NCBI GenBank assembly: GCA_025349905.2
Contig: MU624851.1
Location: 1-20,420 of the forward strand
From: Blastocladiella britannica
Lineage: Eukaryota; Blastocladiomycota; Blastocladiomycetes; Blastocladiales; Blastocladiaceae
DNA length: 20,420 bases
Direction of reading: 5' to 3'
In this document: piece by piece, positions 7,581 to 16,849 of the stretch
How positions within the stretch are numbered: position 1 is the first letter of the stretch
Layout: every line of letters begins with the position of its first letter
Made by a program: the position numbers and the translations under genes
The notes under the pieces: generated by a model
The model's input: the letters and a program-made list of their open reading frames with translations, nothing else
What the model was told of the DNA's origin: nothing
The model's database searches: none

Positions 7581-9570
7581 ATGACCCTCCCAGAATCACT
7601 GGCACTGCTCCTCGGCAACGAGCACGCGTCACGCGTCGCCAACGCGCACGTCCTGGTCGTCGGCGCCGGCGGCATTGGCTGCGAGCTCATCAAGAACCTG
7701 GCGCTGCTGCCCGTGGCCGCCATCGACATTGTCGACCTCGACACGATCGACGTGACCAACCTCAACCGCCAGTTCCTGTTTCACCGCAAGCACGTTGGCA
7801 TGAGCAAGGCCGAGGTATGTTTTTCTTCATATTGCACCCAGCGAAAACATTGACACGAAAAAAAAAAAAGGTCGCCCGCGACTCGGCCCTCGGATACAAC
7901 CCGGCCGTCAACATCACCTCCACCCACGGCAACATCATCACCGATCCGCGGTTCACGGTGCCGTACTTTGGGTCGTTCCAGCTCGTGTTCAACGCGCTCG
8001 ACAACTTGGCCGCGCGCAGGCACGTCAACCTCATGTGCGTGGCCGCGGGCGTGCCGCTGGTTGACGCCGGCACGGGCGGGTACCGGGGCCAGTCGTGCGT
8101 GCACTGGCCCAAGGCTGGGCTCGAGTGCTACGAGTGCACGCCGAAAGCCACGCCCAAGACGTTCCCGGTGTGCACGATCCGCAGCACGCCGTCGGTGCCC
8201 ATCCACTGCATTGTGTGGGCAAAAGACTTTTTGTTCCCGTATGTTATGCATTCCTTTCCATTATTGACGCGAGAACTGATCCATATTTGCACAGACTCCT
8301 CTTTGGAGAGGACCCAAATGCCGCTGCCGGATCGGATACCATGCACGATGACACCGACAATGGTATCTATATATTTCCATTTGTAGTGGTAAGAGATGAG
8401 TTCTCAAATCCATATGGACACTTGACAGCCGCACAGGTGGAAGAACTCGCGCGGGAAGCGACCGCACTGGCCCATTTGCGCTCAATCGCCGCAACACCCG
8501 AGTTTGCCCACAGCGTCCTGGAAAAGGTCTACATGGCCGACATTGCCCGCGTTGCCAGCATGGCCGACATGTGGCGATCGCGCGAGCCTCCCATCCCGCT
8601 GGCATGGACCGCAGAAATGAAGGCAGAGGTGGCATCGGCGACCACGGTCCTGGCGGCCGAGGGACCCAAGTCGTGGGAACGCCGGGTCCTGACCGTCCCC
8701 GAAGTGATTTCGGTGCTCTGCGAGTGCACAGCCGACCTGGGCTCCCGGTTCGTCACCACGGGCTCGCTGTCGTTTGACAAGGACGACGCGGCCGCGATGC
8801 GGTTTGTAGCCGCCGCCGCGACCTTGCGGCAGGCCGTGTACGCGATCCAGCCGCTCAAGTCGTTCTTTGAGCTGAAATCCATGGCGGGCAACATTGTGCC
8901 CATCGTCGCCACCACCAACGCGACGATTGCCGGCGCTATGGTACACCAGTTTGTGGGGATCATGCACCCGGCGGCCGTCGCTGATATCGCCCAGTCATTG
9001 ACAAACCCCGCACACGCGTTCACGGCCACGCGGCTGCCGCCCATGACCATGGGCCTCGCATCCACCAAGTCGGCGCTGCTGAGCCGCGTGCGCAAGCTGC
9101 CACGCGAGGACGCGTGCGGGGTGTGTTCCCGCGCGTACGTGTGCGTGCGCGCCGCCCTTGACTCCACCGCGGTCGGGGAGCTGCTAGCGTGGGTGGTCGC
9201 GCAGACAAGCGGTGCACTGACCGTCGACAATGTGGCGGTGAGCGAGGGCAGTCGGCTCTTGTACGATCCGGACATGGAGGAGAACCTCGAGCGGTCGCTC
9301 GGGTCGCTCGGCGTCAAGTACAACCAGTTTCTGACGGTGGCGGTGTTTGACGCCGACGACGACCCGCGCGCGGCCGAGTTCCCGGGGACCATGCCGCAGC
9401 CGGTGGTGGTGTCGGTGGTGGCGCCCGAGCCGGACGACATGCAGGGGGCCATTGTTGGTGGTGTTGAGATGGAGGTGGTGCGACGTGTGCCACGGCCGGC
9501 TCCGCTTGTCGTTGTTCCGGACGTCCCTGTCTCTGCGGTGGCGCGGGTATTCGAACTGGCGGACGATTGA
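7581..9570 (+). CDS. UBA2: SUMO-activating enzyme E1 subunit UBA2
   Basis: Exons 7581-7814, 7871-8238, 8295-8362 and 8429-9570 encode 603 residues (625 if the third intron is kept). UBA2 pairs with AOS1/SAE1, adenylates SUMO and carries it as a thioester before transfer to UBC9. Visible: ATP-binding [43 protein letters not shown], zinc pair C164xxC167, catalytic Cys179 in [22 protein letters not shown], the family block [22 protein letters not shown]...[16 protein letters not shown], a second pair CGVC, and a C-terminal ubiquitin-like region. Intron 1 (56 nt) ends in twelve A then G, an AAG acceptor; the only other nearby AG leads to a stop. Start [12 protein letters not shown] directly precedes the dinucleotide-binding fold. 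Confidence 0.95.
8363..8428 (+). other. Probable stop-free 66-nt intron in UBA2
   Basis: An AT-rich segment inside GC-rich coding sequence starts GTATCT and ends TTGACAG. It is 66 nt with no stop, so the frame continues through it. Removing it gives ...[17 protein letters not shown], a smooth variable loop before the conserved KVYMADI...[11 protein letters not shown] block. A 48-nt alternative (donor GTAAGA, acceptor CGCACAG) is also in frame, so the exact borders or true splicing are not certain. Confidence 0.6.
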
Positions 9571-10134
9571 ATGAATGGCCATATTGTACTCACAGGGTGT
9601 CATACTGATGCATTGGATCTGCTACATCATTTCTCAATTCTTTTGTTTTTTCACATTAATTCACACCCTTTCGCACTGCGCAGTGCAACCAAAGGAGTAC
9701 GAGAGGTTCATGGATGTGCATATATCGTAGACAACAGGAAAAAACACCTGGTGAGGAGAGCGCAGAAGGAAGTATCATGATCACTGCTGTTATCCATTCA
9801 CATCACTGTATTGTGTTGTGAAGGCCCCAATTTTTTTTAAACTTTGTTTTTGATTTTTGACGCCACGAGACGAGTTTCCCTCTTTGCTTCTGCTTCTTTA
9901 CGAGCGCCCCTGGCCCATATTAGTGCTTGCCGCATCCCGTCATCCTTGGCCTCTTCCGAGCTCGTATTTCGTTCCAATACTCTCCAGAAGTAAAGAAAAC
10001 ATTATTGTTGTTCACGAGGGCACCAAAAGCGAAAGGCAGACGAACCCGCATCAACAAAACCTCGAACCAATTTTTTTCCCCTGTCACGCAGATCGAACAA
10101 CACGGCCCAGAATTATTTTGCAATATTCTGTTGA
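9571..10134 (+). promoter_or_regulatory. Intergenic region and probable cyclin promoter/leader
   Basis: This 564-bp tandem gap holds the UBA2 3' end and the upstream region of the cyclin gene. No supported gene is seen. Near 10070-10092 a run TTTTTTTCCCCTGTCACGCAG looks like a strong 3' splice site, with a possible donor GTAAAG at about 9990, so a leader intron before the ATG at 10135 is possible. Two T/A-rich stretches near 9830-9860 could mark transcript termination. Confidence 0.4.
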
Positions 10135-13131
10135 ATGGCATCCCAAGCACCCGTTGCTGCCGCCGCCTTCATGGACGCTGGCACTGGAGTGGCTGCCTCG
10201 CCCATCCCAAACCTACCGCCCGCACAAACCACCCGGTTCTTGGATGCCAACTGCGACGCCGGGATTCTGCCCAACGGCTTGCAGCCCGCGCAGGTGCCTG
10301 TCGCCAAGACCCCGGCAACCCTCCGCCGGAGCGATTTCGTGAATGCGCTCGTTGGTGCGATTTATTTTTTCTTCTGTGTGTGTGTATGTGTGCTCGCCGT
10401 CTTCGTCGTCGTTCTCCGAAGAAAAAGGGCGAGAGGTGAAATCAAGAAAGTGAAAAGGAGGAACTGGTCATCGCTTGTCATCACTGACTGCGAACACGCA
10501 CATACCTCACGAATTACTACACCTCACGCAATACACGGAAAACTAACAAAACAAATTGGAACAGCCACCGCTGCAGAGATTATTGACGCTCTCTACCCGA
10601 CCCCACCGACCGCGCACATCCCGCTGCCGACCTTCATCTCCGAGATCCTGCGCCGGTCCAAATCGTCCTTTTCCACCCTGCAGCTCGCGCTCTTCTTTTT
10701 GTTCAAGTACCGCGCCGCCAGCTTGCGCGCCGCTCAAATCGACGCCTGGAAACGCGGACTGGCCGCCAATGCCGCTGCCACCGCTGCTGCTGCCGCCGCC
10801 GCCGCTTCTGGTACTGGTAGTGTGGTCGGATCACTCGCGCTCATTGGCGGAGAATGGCACGAGACGAGCGCCGAAGTGCTGGCGCGCGGCGGCCTCCCGA
10901 GCCCGCCGGTTGGATCGCCTGACCCCTCTGCGCCGCTTACGCTTGCCATGGACGATACCAGCGGCGCCGCTGCAAGGCCCGAGGGCACTGCCGCGGCATT
11001 ACCACCACCACCAGAACCAAAAGATGCGGACGAAGAGGCCGCGCGCATCCTGCCCACGTGCGGCCGCCGCTTGTTCCTCACGTCCCTGATTCTGGCGTCC
11101 AAGTACCTGCAGGACAAAAACTACAGCAGCCGCGCATGGGCACGCATCTCGGGCCTCTCGGCGTTGGAAATCAACCGCAACGAGCGCGCATTTGCGCGCA
11201 TGCTGGACTATGGCTTCTTTGTGAGTGCCGCCAAGTTTGCTCGCTGGTCCGCGCTGCTTGTCGAGCATATCAACGCCGTGCACCGCGCGCGCATGGACGA
11301 AGCCGGAAATGCTGCTGCGGCTGTGGGAGCGGCAGCATTCCCTGCTGCTCGAGGCGTTGCCCATGCACCAACACCACCGCCGCCATCCCACGCCGATATT
11401 CTTTCGTTTGACTTTTTGCCCCCACCCGAGACACCCGCCCTGCTGCAGGCCATGCCTCACGACGTTTCCCTCCCGCTGTCGGCTTTACCCGGGAGCACGC
11501 CCGGCCGCAATGGCGGCGATGCAGCGCTCATGTACCAGCGGGCCCCTCACAGCGGCGTACCAGTCACCACCGGCGACGGCATTGCTCATTCGCTTCTGGT
11601 GGCCCCTCCCGTGCTCCCGTACATGAGCCACACCATGGTTGCTGCCCACGTCAACTTGCGCAGTACACTCCCACGCGCGGTCCGCGGCGATGCCCCCGCA
11701 CTTGGCACCGCGCTGGCCACATTGTCGCCGGAAAACCAGGTTGCGCGCACCATGTCGCCGGCGCTGGGACCGCACCCGCCCTCGTCTGGCTCCGTCGGCC
11801 CCCAGCACCAGCACCAGCGCCACCAACCCCAACCCCACCACCAGAGCGTTGGCGGTGGTGTCGGCATGGGCGGTGGCGGTCCTTCTTACAGCACGGGCAG
11901 CGGCAGTGGCGGCGCACGGACGCCTGGCACCACGGGCGCGCGTGCCGGATCAGGAACACCAAACTCCATGTCGTTCCACCCGCACCACCACCAGCAGCAA
12001 CCGCAGTCGCACGGGTCAGGCGGCAGCTCAAGCGGACGGCTTGCGGCCACGCTGCACGCGTTCCCAGAGGAGCCTGCGTTCGAGGCGGCAGCGGCGGGCG
12101 CAATGGCCGCCATGCACCCGTCGATGGCAGCTGCGGCTGCCATTCAGCTGGCTCAGGCGCAGGCGGCGGCGGCAGCGCAGCCGGTCCCACCACCGCTCCT
12201 CCATGACGCAAACTCTGCGCCCGTGTCCATTCCGAACTTCGTACAAAACAACAGCTGGTCAAGTCGAGCCGCCGCGGCCGTTGCTGCTGCTGCTGCCGCC
12301 TCGGCCGCGGCTGCATCTCACATGCAGTACTCGGCCGGATCGTCCACGGCGTCAGCGTCCATGGGCAGCTCTCCAAGCGGCATGAGCACCAATTTGGCCG
12401 CGGCCGCCGCCTTGAACATGTCCATCATGGGCACCATGTCGACGGGATCTCTGGTGTCGGTGGTTGCCGGTGGCCTGCCCGCGACCGCCGTCCTGGTCGA
12501 CCACGTGTACCCCGCTTCGCCGTACGCGGCAGCGGTGCCGGGGCCGCTGCCAACGCGCAAGCGGAGTGCTCCCGGAGCAGCGACGCCTCCGTCGGTCCCA
12601 GCTTTGTCCTCCACGTCGTGGGTCCCGCCCCCATCACTTGCTCCCAGCTCGTCGGTTCCTCCGTTGGCCGCCGCGTCGCCCACCGTCTCGACGCTTGCCC
12701 CACCGCCAAAACGCGCACGAACCCACACGGCGCCGGCGGGTGGCAGCAGCCGGATCGCGATCGAGGCGCTGCTCAACTCGGCATCGCCGCGGTCGGTCGA
12801 AATGGCGGGGCTCGCGTCGCCGTGGTCCAAGATGGACGTGGACCCATTACGCCACCACCACCATTCTTCGTTGCTTGCCTCCTCGAACCCCACGGCGGCA
12901 ATGGACGTCGATGTCCCACACGATCAAGGCTCGATGGGACTCAAGCAATCATCTTCATCGACATTGTCCGCATATTCAACATGTACAGCAACCACGCCGG
13001 TGCCGGTTTTTCGGTGCGGCCGCACAATAGCGATGGGCCGAATAGCGGCGGGCAGCCGGTGCCTTCCGTCATTGCAGCTGCTGCTGCACTTCGAGACGCC
13101 AGGCATCATGATGATGGCAATATGCGCGTAG
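10135..13131 (+). CDS. Pho80/PCL-type cyclin with long disordered tail
   Basis: Exon 1 is 10135-10354 and exon 2 begins at 10565. The protein is about 928 residues in the frame ending at 13131. The cyclin box reads AEIIDALYP, FISEILRRSKSSFSTLQLALFFLFKYR, then after a ~110-residue Ala/Pro-rich insert CGRRLFLTSLILASKYLQDKNYSSRAWARISGLSALEINRNERAFARMLDYGFFVS. The second half is highly typical of fungal Pho85-partner cyclins, which direct the Pho85 kinase to substrates. About 600 residues of His/Gln/Gly/Ala/Ser-rich sequence follow, including KRAR basic patches and MDVD motifs. The 3' end is uncertain: from about 12985 a different frame, ending at 13204, has a more protein-like composition, suggesting a missed splice or an indel. 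The tail function is unknown. Confidence 0.82.
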   Translation: MASQAPVAAAAFMDAGTGVAASPIPNLPPAQTTRFLDANCDAGILPNGLQPAQVPVAKTPATLRRSDFVNALVGAIYFFFCVCVCVLAVFVVVLRRKRARGEIKKVKRRNWSSLVITDCEHAHTSRITTPHAIHGKLTKQIGTATAAEIIDALYPTPPTAHIPLPTFISEILRRSKSSFSTLQLALFFLFKYRAASLRAAQIDAWKRGLAANAAATAAAAAAAASGTGSVVGSLALIGGEWHETSAEVLARGGLPSPPVGSPDPSAPLTLAMDDTSGAAARPEGTAAALPPPPEPKDADEEAARILPTCGRRLFLTSLILASKYLQDKNYSSRAWARISGLSALEINRNERAFARMLDYGFFVSAAKFARWSALLVEHINAVHRARMDEAGNAAAAVGAAAFPAARGVAHAPTPPPPSHADILSFDFLPPPETPALLQAMPHDVSLPLSALPGSTPGRNGGDAALMYQRAPHSGVPVTTGDGIAHSLLVAPPVLPYMSHTMVAAHVNLRSTLPRAVRGDAPALGTALATLSPENQVARTMSPALGPHPPSSGSVGPQHQHQRHQPQPHHQSVGGGVGMGGGGPSYSTGSGSGGARTPGTTGARAGSGTPNSMSFHPHHHQQQPQSHGSGGSSSGRLAATLHAFPEEPAFEAAAAGAMAAMHPSMAAAAAIQLAQAQAAAAAQPVPPPLLHDANSAPVSIPNFVQNNSWSSRAAAAVAAAAAASAAAASHMQYSAGSSTASASMGSSPSGMSTNLAAAAALNMSIMGTMSTGSLVSVVAGGLPATAVLVDHVYPASPYAAAVPGPLPTRKRSAPGAATPPSVPALSSTSWVPPPSLAPSSSVPPLAAASPTVSTLAPPPKRARTHTAPAGGSSRIAIEALLNSASPRSVEMAGLASPWSKMDVDPLRHHHHSSLLASSNPTAAMDVDVPHDQGSMGLKQSSSSTLSAYSTCTATTPVPVFRCGRTIAMGRIAAGSRCLPSLQLLLHFETPGIMMMAICA
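10355..10564 (+). other. Stop-free 210-nt intron in the cyclin gene
   Basis: Starts GTGCGA, carries a textbook branch site CTAAC near 10542 and ends TTGGAACAG. The length is a multiple of three and there is no in-frame stop, so the frame reads through. Splicing joins G|CC to give NALVATAAEIIDALYP at the start of the cyclin box. The donor resembles the KIN1 intron 1 donor GTGCGC. Retention would add 70 residues including a very hydrophobic Phe/Cys/Val stretch followed by Arg/Lys. Confidence 0.8.
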
Positions 13132-13229
13132 AGCCAAGATCATCGTCTTCGTCTTCGTCGTCGGTACCAGCACCCCCATCGCCCGCTGTGCGGCCAAGCT
13201 GAATGTTACATAATCAAAATATCTTTTTT

Positions 13230-13235
13230 TTTATT
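13230..13235 (-). terminator. AATAAA poly(A) signal of the KIN1-type gene
   Basis: On the minus strand AATAAA lies about 50 nt beyond the kinase stop codon. It also lies just past the cyclin stop on the other strand, so the two convergent transcripts likely overlap. Confidence 0.45.
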
Positions 13236-13284
13236 CTGCGAGGTCGGGCACGGCAAATGAAAAAGGCAACAGCAACAAAAAAAA

Positions 13285-16200
13285 CTACAACGAAAGCACG
13301 TCGGTCAGCGTCTTGTACACTTCCTTGAATGCGAGCGGATCGCCAGAAATCCGCTTGATCCGCACGCCGTGCAAGTTGAGCAGCCACACCTTGCACACCT
13401 CGGCCTCGAACGTGATCACCTCGGCCGCGCCCTTGTCGGCCGACACGCACGCGCGCATCGCCGCCAAACTCACTACCGGGTTGTGCGGACCCGCCGCTGG
13501 ATGAACGCTACCACTTCCCGCCATCTGGCCATGAGACTGTCCAGGCCCAGCACCCGCTGCCGCATCCACGGTACTGGTCGACGTGGTCGTGCGGCCCGAC
13601 GTGTCGGGGGCCGACGACGCTCCGGCCTCCATGGTCAACCCACTGGGCGACAACGGTGCGGCCGCATGGAAACTGGACCCTTTCAGTGGAACACGGCACT
13701 GGAACACGTAGAATTCCGGGTCGCGCGCAAACGTCAGGCCCGGGAACGACGCGCTCGTGACCGCCAGCAACGCCCGGTGCAGTTCCTGAAACACCGCCGA
13801 CGGCGGCATCGACGACGTGTTGGTGGTGGTCAGCGCAAACCGCATGCTCCGAATCGATTTGGGCGGGCGGTGCAACGTGTGAAAGTCGGCGATCGCTTGT
13901 GCGCTCGGGGTCGTCAGCGACGACGCGTCCAAGTCGACGGTCATGGCGCCTGTGGACGACGACGCTTGGAAGCCCGCGCCGTCACCGTACTGCTGCTGCT
14001 GTTGTAAATGCTGCTGCTGTTGCTGAGCGGCGACCGCGTTACCGAGGCTGTACAAGATGCTGTCGCCTTTGGTCACCAGCGACATGCGACGTGGGGAACC
14101 CGACGGGCTGATCGCTGTCGTCAGACCGGACTCGTGCGCTCCTGCTTGCGCGCTGCCGCTGCTGTTGTTTTGGGCGGCTAGTAGCGACTGCGCGAGGCTC
14201 AGGGCGGCTCCTGTGCCCGGAAGGGTGCGAGTGGCTTCGTTGAACGGGTCGAGCGACCGGTTGATATTGCTAGGATGTCCCGGTGGCGTAGCCGCGGCCG
14301 TTCCAGCGGGACCTGGCGACACGCTGCGTCCGACGACCCCCGGTTGCGGCGAACCGTTGGCGGCAGCAGGCATGCCAGCCGTGAACGACTGGCGGCGAAC
14401 GCGACGAAAGTCCATGGACCGCGATGCCGGAATTTCACCGGCACCACCGGCAGGGAGCACCGCGGCGCCGAGTCCTGGCGGCCGATGTATGTGATCCCCC
14501 CTGGCGCCACTTGCAGTGTCGGCCAGAGCATTCCCAGACTCGGTGATGGACACGAGTCCACCCGGCGCCTGCCCGATCGGCGTCGGAATACGCGTCGGCG
14601 ACGTCGACATGAGCGAGAGTCGCCGTGTCGGGCTGGTGGCGGTGGCCGATGGTGCCGCACCCATCGCTGCACCGCTAGTTGGAGAGCCCATACCGCGGGT
14701 CAAGGACATGCGGCGGCCCACGCCCGCACTCACCGCCGACATGCGGCGGCCAAGCGTCATGGCTCCGCGAATGACATCGCTACCGCCCGTGTCATCGGTC
14801 GACCCACCACCACCACCCAACCCACCTTGGCGGAGCGACGAGCGGCGGCTCGAGTTGCTGGACCCTGTGGCCGAGTCGCGCACCACCTTGGACAGCACGT
14901 CGACGTGGTACCGCGAGAACGAAAAGGTCGTGCACTGCGCGTCCTTGGTGATGGACAGGATCTGGTCGGACCCGGTTTCACGCAAATTGTCGTACAGTGG
15001 CGGAAGGCGCAGTGGACGCTCAATCTCCTCAAAGTTGACCCATGGGTCCTCGTACATTTCGTTGATGGAAATGCGTTCCTTGGGTTCCTTGACCAGGATC
15101 CGTGCCAGGAGGCGGCGGAGGTCTATGTATTTTATACCAATTAGAAGCTGCATGACAACAACAACAACGGTAAAATTTAATACCGTCAGAAAAGTACGAG
15201 GGACACGTGTACTGGAGATTCATGATCTTGTTGTACAAGCTCGGGATCGAGTGGCCATGGAACGGCGGCTTGCCCGAGCACATGATAAACAAAATCACGC
15301 CCATGGCCCAAATATCGGTGTGGATGCCCACGTATGGCTTGAACGAAATGAGCTCGATCGCCGCGTAGTTGGGTGTCCCACAGAAGGTCATCATCAGATC
15401 CTCCTGATCCGACCGAAACGTGCGCCCAAGTCCAAAATCGGTAATCAAGATATCGCGAGACTCGGAGAGGAGGAGGTTTTCCAATTTCATATCGCCTATA
15501 ATATAAGGAATGAGATTTATGGCAAGAACAAAACTGAGATTAGGCCACATACGATGCACGACATTGGCCTGGTGGCAGTGGTCAATGGCGCTGAGGATCT
15601 GGCGAAAGAACCGGCGAGCCTCACGCTCTGTCAAGTGATCCTTTGCCGCAATGTAGTCAATGAGCTCCCCACCCGGCGCATATTCCATGATGATAAAGCA
15701 CTCGTCGTCGCCATCAATCACCTGGTACAGTCCAATGATGTTGGGGTGGTGAAGTCGCATCAGCAGCTTCACCTCGGCGTACAGCGTATCCACAAGACTG
15801 ACGGCCGTGTCCTTGTTGGGCAAGGGAGACGAAATGGGTGAAATGACGGGAATCGAGTCGCCACGAGACAAGGGAGCGGGGGATCCGTCGGTTTCGGGCG
15901 ATTCAGTGACAGGTTTTGCGCCCTCTGGCGTCAATCCAAGGCGCCCAATGAGTTCGGTGGTGATGTGTTGGTTTACAGGCGCCGGTACCGGCGCGGCGCT
16001 GGTCCGACGGTCCCGCTCCTTCTTCACCGCGTCCGATTTCAGCTTTTCCTTTCGTTTGGCGGACTTGTTGATCTTTTCGGCCATGAGCACCTTGTCGACG
16101 ATCTTCACTGCCACCTTTTGTCCAGTCTCGCGATGGTACCCAAGCTTTACTTTGGAAAAGGCGCCCTGCCCGATCGTCTGATTACATTGTTATATATCGT

Positions 16201-16337
16201 GAGGTTGTGTTTTTGTTGAAAAAATAATAAATGGATCCATTGCGCACTTTTCCCAGCTTGAAATCACCGATCCGCGGTTCCGCAGAGAGCGGTGTCTTTG
16301 AGCGCGTCGGCGACGCAGATGGAGATGTTTGGCTCAT
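13285..16337 (-). CDS. KIN1: KIN1/MARK-family Ser/Thr kinase with KA1 domain
   Basis: Four exons (16248-16337, 15553-16177, 15184-15495, 13285-15122) encode 954 residues. KIN1/2/MARK kinases control polarity and membrane trafficking. Motifs: glycine loop GQGAFSKVKLG (33-43), Lys55 in VAVK, a Lys/Ser/Pro-rich insert of about 90 residues (60-155), helix-C Glu165, HRDMKLENLL (238-247), DFG (258-260), a probable activation-loop Thr275 in MMTFCGTPNY, and EPKERISINEMYEDPWV closing the domain. APE is altered to AAIE. A long disordered Ser/Gly/Gln region follows, then a C-terminal KA1 membrane-binding domain (IRSMRFALTTTNTSS ... EVCKVWLLNLHGVRIKRISGDPLAFKEVY), interrupted by a low-complexity insert. 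The start is MSQTSPSASPTRSK, just before the fold. Intron 2 splits the HRD Arg codon. Assignment to KIN1/2 rests mainly on the KA1 end. Confidence 0.92.
13990..14025 (-). repeat. CAG/CAA tract encoding poly-Gln in the KIN1-type kinase
   Basis: On the minus strand this encodes QQQQQHLQQQQQ in the disordered region between the kinase and KA1 domains. It is a likely length-variable site. Confidence 0.85.
15496..15552 (-). other. Stop-free 57-nt intron splitting the HRD motif
   Basis: The segment begins GTATGT and ends TATTATAG on the minus strand, is 57 nt long and has no in-frame stop. Splicing joins C|GC to make Arg239 of HRDMKLEN. If retained, 19 mostly hydrophobic residues would sit between HR and D of the catalytic loop, which should inactivate the kinase. 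Confidence 0.92.
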
Positions 16338-16849
16338 CTTCTGTTTCCGGTTTCGGTGTTATATGGATATACTCTATATGACTCTATGGTGTGGATCCAA
16401 TGGCCGGTGTTGATGATGGCAGGTACCACGGGTGATTTACGGTTGGTGAGTTGATTGCCCAAAAGAGTATTGGCCGCGGCTGCGAATTTTTTTCCTATCC
16501 TCCTAATCTCCTTGCAATATTGGAGCAAAAGGGAAAAACAAACGAAACGAGGTGATGGAGGAATGATCCAGAAGTTTAAGTATTATAATTTTATTCGCTG
16601 GGAGATGTCAAGTAGTTGAGGAGTCAAAACAAAAATAATCTTGAACAAACTCTACGGAATGCATTTTGGCCCTGCATAAAAACGATTATACCTGCCTCCT
16701 GTTGGACGAAATTCATATATCTGGGACCCTCGCTCACTCTCTCTCCGAGCGCACAATAGGAGAATATATTCCTCTGGATCAATTCTAAATAAAGCAATGC
16801 ACATCAGCGTTTGGAAGAAACATGGTAAGATCCGAAATAATAGACAACG
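16338..16849. promoter_or_regulatory. Divergent promoter KIN1-type kinase / small kinase
   Basis: A 512-bp AT-rich gap between divergent starts. Before the KIN1-type ATG, on its sense strand, are TATA-like stretches (GAGTATATCC, CATATAAC near 16360-16375). On the right side ATAAAGC occurs about 50 bp before the small-kinase start. A 64-codon minus-strand ORF (16334-16528) ends in a TGA that overlaps the kinase ATG. No other gene is supported. Confidence 0.45.

Noticed and set aside
8529..9593. 354-residue minus-strand ORF opposite UBA2
   Set aside because: Thr/Ser/Ala-rich composition comes from reading UBA2 codons backwards; no domain is recognisable.
14516..15841. 441-residue plus-strand ORF opposite the KIN1-type kinase
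   Set aside because: It is the antisense shadow of conserved kinase exons and introns; GC-rich coding makes long antisense frames common here.
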